DNA of 64,000 bases from Nonomuraea endophytica (GTDB lineage Bacteria; Actinomycetota; Actinomycetes; Streptosporangiales; Streptosporangiaceae), in assembly GCF_014203235.1 (NCBI RefSeq), contig NZ_JACHIN010000022.1, positions 64,735-128,734 on the forward strand. Reading direction: 5' to 3'. The notes beneath the pieces are model-generated. The model was given only the letters and a program-made list of their open reading frames with translations. It searched no databases and had not been told where the DNA came from. The translations under genes and the position numbers were made by a program. Positions 51,189 to 60,122 of the stretch are shown piece by piece. Every line of letters begins with the position of its first letter. Position 1 is the stretch's first letter.

Positions 51189-52139
51189 ATGACCGTCTTC
51201 GCCCCGCCCGCCGACCTGGCCGCCTACGGTCCCTACGGCCCCGGGCGGCTGCACACCTCGCCGGAGTGGAACCGCCCGATCTATCCCTTCCAGGGCCGCG
51301 TCGGCACCGACCAGTTCCCGGCGGCGTCGGGCCGCTATCACCTGTACGCCGCGCACCTGTGCCCGTGGGCGCAGCGCGCGACGATCGTGCGCACGCTGGC
51401 CGGGCTGGAGCACGTGGTCGGCCTGAGCTACGTCGACGACGTGCGCGACGGCCGTGGCTGGGCCTTCCGCGAGCGCCGCGGCCCCGACCCGGTGAACGGC
51501 TTCGCCTTCCTTGAGCAGGCGTACGAGGCCACCGAGCCCGGATACGCCGGGCACATCTCGGTGCCGGTGCTGTGGGACCGGGTGGCCGGCAGGATCGTCA
51601 GCAACCACTACCCGGACATCACGCTCGACCTGGCCACCCGCTTCGCGCGCTGGTCGGACTCCCCGGAGCGGCTGTACCCGAGCGAGCTGCGGGCCCGCAT
51701 CGACGCGCGCAACGACGAGATCTTCCACCAGGTCAACCGCGGCGTCTCCCTGGTGGGCCAGGCGCGTACCCAGGAGGCGTACGACGACCTGCGCCATCGC
51801 GTGGTCGCCGCCCTGGAGCGCCTGGACGCGCACCTGGCCGGGCACCGCTACCTGATCGGCGAGCAGCTCACCGAGACCGACGTCCGGCTGTGGGTGACGC
51901 TGGCCCGTTTCGACCTCGGCTACAACCCGGCCAACCGGATCAGCGAGCGCCCCCTGTCCGGCTACCCGCACCTGTGGGCCTACGCCCGCGACCTCTACCA
52001 GCGCCCGGCCTTCCGCGACACCACCGACTTCACCACGTTCGGCCACCGCCCGCCCGAGGACAACCCGGACGTCAAACGCATCGACGTCGCCCCCGGCACG
52101 GCCGACTGGGACGAGCCCCACCACCGGGGCCCGGCGTGA
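51189..52139 (+). CDS. Xi-class glutathione S-transferase / glutathionyl-hydroquinone reductase-like protein
   Basis: Protein of 316 residues. The thioredoxin-fold active site is AHLCPWAQRATI (Cys about residue 57), with cis-Pro in ISVPVLWDR, and SNHYPDITLDLATRF after it. The all-alpha C-terminal domain carries GEQLTETDVRLWVTLARFD. This is the ECM4/YqjG family, which reduces glutathionyl-hydroquinones using a catalytic Cys. Actinomycetes generally use mycothiol instead of glutathione, so the thiol partner is uncertain. ATG at 51189 has GAGGAG upstream and is 13 bases after the LanC-like stop, so the two are probably one operon. Confidence 0.87.
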   Translation: MTVFAPPADLAAYGPYGPGRLHTSPEWNRPIYPFQGRVGTDQFPAASGRYHLYAAHLCPWAQRATIVRTLAGLEHVVGLSYVDDVRDGRGWAFRERRGPDPVNGFAFLEQAYEATEPGYAGHISVPVLWDRVAGRIVSNHYPDITLDLATRFARWSDSPERLYPSELRARIDARNDEIFHQVNRGVSLVGQARTQEAYDDLRHRVVAALERLDAHLAGHRYLIGEQLTETDVRLWVTLARFDLGYNPANRISERPLSGYPHLWAYARDLYQRPAFRDTTDFTTFGHRPPEDNPDVKRIDVAPGTADWDEPHHRGPA

Positions 52140-52199
52140 GCCCGCGCCCGCCGCCCATCCCCGCGCCGGCCCGCAGGTCGAGCGCGGGCCTCATGATCC

Positions 52200-52230
52200 G
52201 GTACGGCCGCGCCGCCGCGGCGGCCGTGCC
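52200..52230. terminator. bidirectional hairpin between GST-like and GH15 genes
   Basis: GGTACGGCCGC pairs with GCGGCCGTGCC (one G-T pair) around a nine-base loop, an 11-bp stem in the convergent gap. No U-tract. Confidence 0.6.
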
Positions 52231-52264
52231 GTTAGCTCGGCGGCGGGACAGGCCACGGCGGCGC

Positions 52265-52309
52265 GGGCCAGGGCGGGACGGGCCAGGGCGGGACGGGCCG
52301 CGGTGGGAC
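52265..52309. repeat. 15-bp tandem repeat, three copies
   Basis: Two identical copies and one diverged copy of GGGCCAGGGCGGGAC, head to tail, ending three bases before the last coding base of the convergent GH15 gene. Small, with no evident function. Confidence 0.75.
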
Positions 52310-52312
52310 GGG

Positions 52313-54067
52313 TCACGACAGGGCGCGGGCGGCGTGGACCAGGGGCACGTGGCTGAAGGCCTGCGGGAAGTTGCCGACGAGCCGGGCGTAGCGGGGGTCG
52401 TACTCCTCGGCCAGCAGCCCGAGGTCGTTGCGCAGCCCGAGCAGGCGGCCGAACAGCTCTTCGGCCTCCTGCTTGCGGCCCTGCAGCGCCATGACCTCGA
52501 CCAGCCAGAAGCTGCAGGCCAGGAAGGCGCCTTCGGCTCCGGCCAGGCCGTCGACGTCGTTGTCGGCGGCCACCGGGTAGCGCAGGACGAACCCGTCGGA
52601 CAGCAGTTCCTTCTCGATGGCGGCCACGGTGCCGGTCACCCGCGGGTCGTCGATGGGCAGGAAGCCGACGAGCGGCATGAGCAGCAGCGCGGCGTCCAGC
52701 TCGGTCGAGCCGTAGGACTGGGTGAAGGTGTTGCGCACGGGGTCGTAGCCCTTGTCGCAGATCTCCGCGTGGATCGTGTCGCGTAGCCGCTGCCAGCGTT
52801 CGAGCGGGCCGACGCGGCCGAACTCCTCGCAGTAGCGGACGGCGCGGTCCAGGGCGACCCAGCACATGATCTTGGAGTGGGTGAAGTGGCGGCGCGGGCC
52901 GCGTACCTCCCACAGGCCCTCGTCCGGCTCGTCCCAGTGTTCCTCGACGTAGGCCAGGAGTTCGCGCTGGATGGCCCAGGCCCGGTCGTCGGCGCCCAGG
53001 CCCATCTTCCTGGCGACGAACAGGCAGTTCATCACCTCGCCGTAGACGTCGAGCTGGAGCTGGTTGACGGCGCCGTTGCCGATGCGCACCGGGCGGGAGT
53101 CCTCGTAGCCGTCCAGCCAGGTGAGCTCCAGCTCGGGCAGGCGGCGCTCGCCGGCCACGCCGTACATGATCTGGAGGTCCTGCGGGCGGCCGGCGATCGC
53201 GCGCAGCAGCCACGCGCGCCACGCGCCCGCCTCCTCGATGTAGCCCGAACTGATCATGGCCTCGAGGGCGAGGGTGGCGTCGCGCAGCCAGCAGAAGCGG
53301 TAGTCCCAGTTGCGCACGCCGCCGATGTCCTCGGGCAGCGACGTGGTGGGGGCGGCGACGATGCCGCCGGTGGGGGCGTAGGTGAGCGCCTTCAGCGTGA
53401 TCAGTGAGCGGACGACGGCCTCGCGGTGCGGGCCCTCGTGGGCGCACCTGGCCACCCATTCCGTCCACATGGCCTCGGTCTCGTTGAGCTGGCCCTCGGC
53501 GGAGATCTGGGGCGGCATCGGCTCGTGCGAGGGGTGCCAGGTGAACACGAACGGCAGCCGCTGGCCCTCGCGGACGGTGAACGTGGCCCGGTGGGCGTAG
53601 TCACCGCCCTTGAGCGGGACGGGGGAGTGCAGCCAGACCGAGTCGGGCCCGCCGATAGCCTGCAGGTGGCCGTCGCTGCGGCGCACCCACGGCACGATGC
53701 GGCCGTAGTCGAAGCGGACGCGCAGGTGGGTGGACATCTCGACCTCGCCGGAGACGCCCTCGACGATACGGACGACGTCGGGGTTCTTGTCACGCGGCGG
53801 CATGAAGTCGATCACGCGGACGGTGCCTGTGGGCGTGTCCCACTCGCTTTCCAGGATGAGCGTGTCGGGGCGGTAGCGGCGTCTGGTCGCCGGGTGCCTG
53901 CCGGTGGGGCCGAGCCACCAGTGCCCGTTGCGGTCGCCGCCGAGCAAGGCCGAGAAGCACGACGGTGAGTCGAACCTCGGTAGGCACAGCCAGTCGATGG
54001 AGCCGTCTCTGCCCACCAGGGCCGCCGACTGCATGTCCCCGATCATCGCGTAGTCCTCGATCCGCAT
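52313..54067 (-). CDS. glycoside hydrolase family 15 protein (glucoamylase/trehalase-like)
   Basis: Protein of 584 residues from ATG 54067, giving the family N-terminus MRIEDYAMIGDMQSAALVG. An N-terminal beta-sandwich (about residues 1-220) is followed by an (alpha/alpha)6 barrel with RNWDYRFCWLRDATLAL. The catalytic glutamates are in DEGLWEVRG (general acid, about residue 375) and LLAEEYDP (general base, about 555). Actinobacterial members of this cytosolic GH15 group act on trehalose or alpha-glucans. There is no signal peptide. A -10-like TAGCGT sits about ten bases before the ATG, consistent with a near-leaderless transcript. Confidence 0.93.
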   Translation of the reverse strand: MRIEDYAMIGDMQSAALVGRDGSIDWLCLPRFDSPSCFSALLGGDRNGHWWLGPTGRHPATRRRYRPDTLILESEWDTPTGTVRVIDFMPPRDKNPDVVRIVEGVSGEVEMSTHLRVRFDYGRIVPWVRRSDGHLQAIGGPDSVWLHSPVPLKGGDYAHRATFTVREGQRLPFVFTWHPSHEPMPPQISAEGQLNETEAMWTEWVARCAHEGPHREAVVRSLITLKALTYAPTGGIVAAPTTSLPEDIGGVRNWDYRFCWLRDATLALEAMISSGYIEEAGAWRAWLLRAIAGRPQDLQIMYGVAGERRLPELELTWLDGYEDSRPVRIGNGAVNQLQLDVYGEVMNCLFVARKMGLGADDRAWAIQRELLAYVEEHWDEPDEGLWEVRGPRRHFTHSKIMCWVALDRAVRYCEEFGRVGPLERWQRLRDTIHAEICDKGYDPVRNTFTQSYGSTELDAALLLMPLVGFLPIDDPRVTGTVAAIEKELLSDGFVLRYPVAADNDVDGLAGAEGAFLACSFWLVEVMALQGRKQEAEELFGRLLGLRNDLGLLAEEYDPRYARLVGNFPQAFSHVPLVHAARALS

Positions 54068-54150
54068 GGGACCGACGCTACCCGCCTGCGGGGTGGTCCC
54101 GTGGAAGCTATCGATCATGTCGCGTCATGTCCGTCAGCTTCCACGGGAGG

Positions 54151-54765
54151 TCAGGGTGTCTCTGTCGTCAGGGGGAACCAGCGGGTGAACAGCTGCGTGA
54201 GCGGGCCGATGGCCAGGGCGAAGACGAGGGTGCCGAGGCCTAGCGTGCCGCCGAGCAGCCAGCCGACGCCCAGCGCGGTGATCTCGATGAGGAAGCGGCC
54301 GAGCCGTACCGACAGGCCGAGGCGCATGAGGCCGGTCATGATGCCGTCGCGCGGGCCCGGGCCCATGCCCGCGCTGATGTAGAGCGCGGTGGCAAGGGCG
54401 ATGGCGACGACGGCGATCAGCAGGTACGTCCAGCTGAGCGCCCAGTGGCCCGGGGTGGGCAGCAGCCAGATCGCGGCGTCGGCGAACAGGCCGAGGAAGA
54501 CGACGTTGCTGATCGTGCCGATGCCGGGCTTCTGCTTCAGCGGGATCCACAGCAGCATCACCAGCGCGCCGACGGCAATGATGATCGTGCCGATGGTCAG
54601 GCCCGTCCTGAGTGCCACGCCTTGGTGGAAGACGTCCCACGGGCTGTTGCCCACGCCGGACTCGACCTGGAGGCCGATGCCGAGGCCGTACAGGGCCAGG
54701 CCGCCGTAGAGGCGCAGGAGACGGATCGGAAGGGAACCCACGGCTGGGACGGACATTTCGCTCAT
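54151..54765 (-). CDS. YczE/YitT-like integral membrane protein
   Basis: Protein of 204 residues with five hydrophobic helices. LYGGLALYGLGIGLQV, GVGNSPWDVFHQGVAL and AGMGPGPRDGIMTGLM (the last two are internal repeats of each other) define the YczE/YyaS family, which is often divergent from a MocR-type regulator gene, exactly as here. The transported substrate is unknown; vitamin- or amino-acid-related compounds are suspected for some family members. ATG is at 54765, 49 bases from the regulator start. Confidence 0.88.
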   Translation of the reverse strand: MSEMSVPAVGSLPIRLLRLYGGLALYGLGIGLQVESGVGNSPWDVFHQGVALRTGLTIGTIIIAVGALVMLLWIPLKQKPGIGTISNVVFLGLFADAAIWLLPTPGHWALSWTYLLIAVVAIALATALYISAGMGPGPRDGIMTGLMRLGLSVRLGRFLIEITALGVGWLLGGTLGLGTLVFALAIGPLTQLFTRWFPLTTETP

Positions 54766-54832
54766 AGTGGTCTTATGGTGGCAGGGGTTTAGGTTGCATC
54801 AAAAGGGCCAATCGTGAAAAGTGGCCTTATGA
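54766..54832. promoter_or_regulatory. candidate MocR operator: direct repeats between yczE-like and mocR-like genes
   Basis: AGTGGTCTTATGG at 54766-54778 and AGTGGCCTTATGA at 54820-54832 are direct repeats offset by 54 bp, about five helical turns. MocR-family regulators typically bind direct repeats in the divergent promoter they share with their target. The second repeat overlaps the regulator's start region. Confidence 0.55.
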
Positions 54833-56256
54833 GGTTCTTGAGTGCGGCGCAGGTCGCGAGGCTCGTCGCGGTGCCGCGGGACGCCCGGCCCTACTACCGC
54901 GCGCTGGCCGGGGCGGTGCGGGCGCGCATCCAGGACGGCCAGATCCCGGTCCGCGTGCGCATGCCAGCCGAGCGCCACCTGGCCGAGCAGCTCCGCGTCA
55001 GCCGCACCACCGTGACCTCCGCCTACGACCTGCTGCGCGAGCAGGGCTACCTCGACAGCCGCCAGGGCTCGGGGAGCTGGACGGAGCTGCCCGACCCGGC
55101 CACCACCGTCGACAACCCGTGGCTGTCCACCGGCGACGACGGGCTGCTGCAACTGCACTGCGCCGCCCCCGCCGCCTCCTCGCACCTGCGCGAGGCCATG
55201 CTGGAGGCGGTCGACGACGTGGCCCGCTACGGCATGGGCAACGGCTACGACCCGATGGGCCTGGCCGTGCTGCGCGAGCGCATCGCCGCCCACTACGGCG
55301 CGCGCGGCCTGGCCACCCGGCCCGAGCAGATCCTCGTCACCACCGGCTCCCAGCACGCCATCCAGCTCGTCATGGGACTGCTCGTCAGCTCGGGCGACAC
55401 CGTGCTCGTCGAGTCGCCCACCTATCCGCACGCCATCGACGCCGCCCGCCAGCGCGGCGCCAGGATCGCGCCGGTCGGCATCACCCACGCGGGCTGGCAG
55501 GCCGACCTGGTAGCGGGCGCGATGCGGCAGTCGGCTGCCAGGCTCGCCTACCTGATGCCCGACTTCCAGAACCCCACCGGGGCGCTCATGGACGACGCCA
55601 CCCGGGCGGCGGTAGTGGGGGCTGCCCGCCGTACCGACACCATGCTGCTCATCGACGAGACCTGGGCGGAGCTCGCGATGGAGGAGGTGCCGGGCACCGC
55701 GCCGATGGCCGCCTTCGACACCGACAGCCGCGTGATCACGATCGGATCGGCGTCCAAGCTGTGGTGGGGCGGGCTGCGTATCGGCTGGATCCGCAGCACC
55801 GAGGCGCTCACCCGCCGCCTGGCCCTGCACCGCGCGGCCGTCGACATCGCCAGCCCGGTGATGGAGCAGCTGATCGTGGCGCGGCTGTTCGATCGGATGG
55901 AGGAGACGCGGGCCGAGCGCCGCCGCACGTTGCGCGCCTCGCGTGACGCGCTCGTCGCCGCGGTGCGCGAGCACCTGCCCGAGTGGAGCTTCACCGTCCC
56001 GCGCGGCGGCGGCACCCTGTGGATACGGCTGCCGCGCGGCAACGCCATCGCCTTCGCCGAGGCCGCCGCCACCCATGGGCTACGGCTGGCGCCGGGCCCC
56101 TGGTTCGGCCTGGAGGGCACCCTGGAGTCGTACGTCCGGCTGCCGTTCACGCAGCCTCCGGCGGTGCTGGCCGAGGCGGCCCGCATGCTCGCGGCCGCCG
56201 ACGCCCGCGGCCCGGTCGGCCCCCGCCCGGCCGAGACGCTCGTCCCGATGGTCTGA
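54814..56256 (+). CDS. MocR-family PLP-dependent transcriptional regulator
   Basis: Protein of 480 residues: an N-terminal GntR winged helix (MPAERHLAEQLRVSRTTVTS and YDLLREQGYLDSRQGSGSW, about residues 50-90) fused to a class I aminotransferase fold. The PLP lysine is in IGSASKLWWGGLRIGW (about residue 315), with DFQNPTGALM and TTGSQHAIQL as cofactor-site segments. Such proteins use bound PLP-amine adducts as signals. It probably controls the divergent YczE-like gene. GTG at 54814 or ATG at 54829 may be the start. Confidence 0.92.
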   Translation: MKSGLMRFLSAAQVARLVAVPRDARPYYRALAGAVRARIQDGQIPVRVRMPAERHLAEQLRVSRTTVTSAYDLLREQGYLDSRQGSGSWTELPDPATTVDNPWLSTGDDGLLQLHCAAPAASSHLREAMLEAVDDVARYGMGNGYDPMGLAVLRERIAAHYGARGLATRPEQILVTTGSQHAIQLVMGLLVSSGDTVLVESPTYPHAIDAARQRGARIAPVGITHAGWQADLVAGAMRQSAARLAYLMPDFQNPTGALMDDATRAAVVGAARRTDTMLLIDETWAELAMEEVPGTAPMAAFDTDSRVITIGSASKLWWGGLRIGWIRSTEALTRRLALHRAAVDIASPVMEQLIVARLFDRMEETRAERRRTLRASRDALVAAVREHLPEWSFTVPRGGGTLWIRLPRGNAIAFAEAAATHGLRLAPGPWFGLEGTLESYVRLPFTQPPAVLAEAARMLAAADARGPVGPRPAETLVPMV

Positions 56257-56259
56257 GTC

Positions 56260-56333
56260 CTGGCGCGTGACCGACGAAACGATTACTGGCGCGTGACCGA
56301 CGAAACGATTACTGGCGTGCGGACAGCGAAACG
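56260..56333. repeat. 26-bp tandem repeat after the MocR gene
   Basis: Two identical 26-bp units beginning CTGGCGCGTGACCGACGAAA (56260-56285 and 56286-56311) and a diverged third (from 56312). They begin four bases after the MocR stop codon and run into the terminator stem. Confidence 0.85.
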
Positions 56334-56365
56334 CCCGGCCCCTCGGGACAGGAGGGCCGGGCGTT
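56330..56365. terminator. strong bidirectional terminator hairpin
   Basis: AACGCCCGGCCC / GGGCCGGGCGTT, a perfect 12-bp stem with a 12-base loop, between the convergent MocR and secreted-protein genes. The A and T ends give short U-tracts in both directions. Confidence 0.82.
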
Positions 56366-56380
56366 CCGCTTGCGCTGTGA

Positions 56381-56875
56381 CTAGTGGCGAATGACCTTCA
56401 CCCAGTCGGTCGCGGCCGAGCCCTCGAGGTACCTGCTGCCCTCGAAGACCGCCTTCCACGTGCCGGAGGCCCAGGCGCGGGCGTCGGTCTGGAAGTAGCC
56501 GCCCTGGTCCGTGCGGACCGTGTCGACGTAGTGCCAGCGGCCGGAGTAGTTCGGCTTGAAGAGGATCGTGATCCGCTTGCCGCCGAGCCAGTACCAGCTG
56601 CCCTCACGGCAGTGGTCGGCGTTGAACACCTGCACGTAGCCGTTGATGTAGTCATCGTCGCACTGCACCGAGAGCTTGCCCTCAAGGGTCAGCCTCGAGC
56701 CCTTCCAGACCGGCTCCGGGTTGGCGTCGAACGACAGGCGGGTGTTGCCGCCGTCGCCGTAGTCGCCGGTGTCGAAGCCCAGGCCGGGAGGTTCGGCCAT
56801 GGCGGGAGTGGCGGTCGCCAGCACGGCGGTGCCGAGCGCGGCAGCAGCTGCCGCGGCCGCGAGACGTCGCATCAT
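56381..56875 (-). CDS. small secreted protein of unknown function
   Basis: Protein of 164 residues with a Sec signal peptide (MMRRLAAAAAAAALGTAVLA, likely cleavage after ATPAMA at about residue 27). The mature part is a predicted beta-sandwich: KGSRLTLEGKLSV, KRITILFKPNYSGRWHYV, TDQGGYFQTD, GTWKAVFEGSRYL. Two Cys (in SVQCDDD and ADHCREG) could form a disulfide. The last ~90 residues correspond to the C-terminal module of the next gene (57002). GGAAGGAAG precedes the ATG. The function is unknown; wall- or surface-associated binding is plausible. Confidence 0.85.
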   Translation of the reverse strand: MMRRLAAAAAAAALGTAVLATATPAMAEPPGLGFDTGDYGDGGNTRLSFDANPEPVWKGSRLTLEGKLSVQCDDDYINGYVQVFNADHCREGSWYWLGGKRITILFKPNYSGRWHYVDTVRTDQGGYFQTDARAWASGTWKAVFEGSRYLEGSAATDWVKVIRH

Positions 56876-57001
56876 CTAAAAACTTCCTTCCCCGTCGAGA
56901 CGTGCTCCGGGACAGAACGCGTCTACGCCAATGACGCGCAAAGGCAGGGAAAGGTTGCCTCAAGAACGATCACGATTCGGCAACGACCGTTAAGGCGGAG
57001 G

Positions 57002-58060
57002 TCAAGGACGATCTCCGATTTGTTCGACTGAGGAGAGTTCCGCGGCGTAGTGACCGGTTCCAGGGAAGCGGGCCCGCCACTGTCCCTTCGGGGAGCCCAG
57101 CACGGTCTTGCCGAACTTGCCCAGCTCCGTGGTGGTCGCCACGGCCTCCTGCTTCCATGGCGCGTCGTCGTCGCGGCGGTGGAGGATCTCCATGCGCTGG
57201 TTGCCGAACGGCGAGTAGTCGGTGAAGCCCATCGGGTCCACCCGGGTCAGCACGCCGCGCAGCCGCACGGCCTTCGTGCCGGGCACCTTGGTGGCCTGCA
57301 CCGAGGTGAGGCGGGTCTCCTTGCGCAGCTTGAACGTCTTGTAGGCGGTCACGCTCCGGCCGTCGGGGCTCGTCGCCGTGGCGGCGATCGTCCAGGTGCC
57401 CGACGGGTAGTAGCGGGTGAGGCCCTTCTCGGGCAGGAAGCGCCAGGTCTGCCAGCCGTCGCCGCGGCGCATCGGCCGGCCCTGCTCCTCGTGCCACTGC
57501 GGCGCCTGCCCGGGTACGGCCAGCCCGGGTGCGGGCAGCGGCGCGGGAGCCAGCGGTGCGGGCGGCAGCGGCGCCGGCAGCGGCGGGACCTGGGAGGGCG
57601 CGACCGACGGCAGCACGGACGGCGCCACGGACGGCAGGGCCGACGGAACAGCAGACGGGGCCACCGACGGCAGCGCCGACGGCACCGCGGACGGCGCGAC
57701 AGAGGGCAGAGCGGACGGGACGGCGGACGGCGCGACGGACGGGACAGCGGACGGAACGGCGGTGGGCGTGGGCAGCGGGGGCGTGGGCAGCGGCGGCGGG
57801 TCCACCGGGTCGACCGGAGGCGCGGGCGCCCCGTCCGGTGGCGCGCCCGGGTCCACCTTGACAGTGACCCCTTCGCGGCCGTCCACCCCCTGGGCGACGA
57901 CCTCGATGATGAGGCGGACCGATCCGGTGGGCCCGACCACCGGATCGGCCGGACGTATCGTGATCTCTCTGATGGCGGGCTCGCTCGCCGCATTGGCCAC
58001 CGGCACGGGTACCGCGAGGGCCCCCGCCGCGAGCGAAGCCAGAAGGACTCTACTGGTCAT
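57002..58060 (-). CDS. secreted Pro/Ser/Ala/Val repeat protein with C-terminal beta module
   Basis: Protein of about 352 residues from ATG 58060. A Sec signal peptide (TSRVLLASLAAGALAVPVPV, cleavage near NAA-SEP) precedes a first beta domain (EPAIREITIRPADPVVG). A Pro-rich linker follows, with about 15 PSAV/PSVA/PSAL four-residue repeats encoded by 12-bp DNA repeats (about 57590-57770). A second beta domain (PSGTWTIAATATSPDGRSV) and a C-terminal module (VRLRGVLTRVD, MEILHRRDDDAPW, GQWRARFPGTGHY) complete it. The last module resembles the whole mature part of the neighbouring 56381 protein. It looks like a wall-spanning or surface protein without a recognisable sortase signal. Confidence 0.82.
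   Translation of the reverse strand: MTSRVLLASLAAGALAVPVPVANAASEPAIREITIRPADPVVGPTGSVRLIIEVVAQGVDGREGVTVKVDPGAPPDGAPAPPVDPVDPPPLPTPPLPTPTAVPSAVPSVAPSAVPSALPSVAPSAVPSALPSVAPSAVPSALPSVAPSVLPSVAPSQVPPLPAPLPPAPLAPAPLPAPGLAVPGQAPQWHEEQGRPMRRGDGWQTWRFLPEKGLTRYYPSGTWTIAATATSPDGRSVTAYKTFKLRKETRLTSVQATKVPGTKAVRLRGVLTRVDPMGFTDYSPFGNQRMEILHRRDDDAPWKQEAVATTTELGKFGKTVLGSPKGQWRARFPGTGHYAAELSSVEQIGDRP
57590..57770. repeat. 12-bp-based repeat encoding PSxx units
   Basis: Imperfect 12-bp units (on the plus strand GACGGCAGCGCC-like) encode Pro-Ser-Ala-Val, Pro-Ser-Val-Ala and Pro-Ser-Ala-Leu in the secreted protein. The array keeps frame. Copy number is likely variable. Confidence 0.7.
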
Positions 58061-58128
58061 GATCAAGACGGTAGGAACCATCCGGTAATGGCCAGGGGTA
58101 GGACACACGCCCCCAACGGCAAAAGCCG

Positions 58129-59967
<1,839 letters not shown>

Positions 59968-60073
59968 GCGCCCGCCTCCCAGTCAGTATTCACTTGCACG
60001 AGTGGGATGCATCGCACCACACGCCGGGGGCAGCGGCAAGACCCTGTGGGACAGCTTCATCAGGCCGGTCACG

Positions 60074-60079
60074 TAGAGT
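60074..60079 (+). promoter_or_regulatory. candidate -10 element of the POT transporter transcript
   Basis: TAGAGT lies 10 bases before a small upstream ORF (ATG 60090) and 39 bases before the transporter ATG. No strong -35 was found. Confidence 0.35.
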
Positions 60080-60089
60080 GTTGGATCAC

Positions 60090-60122
60090 ATGCACAACGT
60101 GTCGTTCGGGGGGCGCGCATGA
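60090..60122 (+). CDS. candidate 10-residue upstream ORF coupled to the POT transporter
   Basis: Encodes Met-His-Asn-Val-Ser-Phe-Gly-Gly-Arg-Ala and ends in TGA at 60120-60122, overlapping the transporter ATG at 60119 by four bases (ATGA). This is the geometry of translational coupling. It starts near the expected transcript 5' end. Whether it is translated is unknown. Confidence 0.35.
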   Translation: MHNVSFGGRA

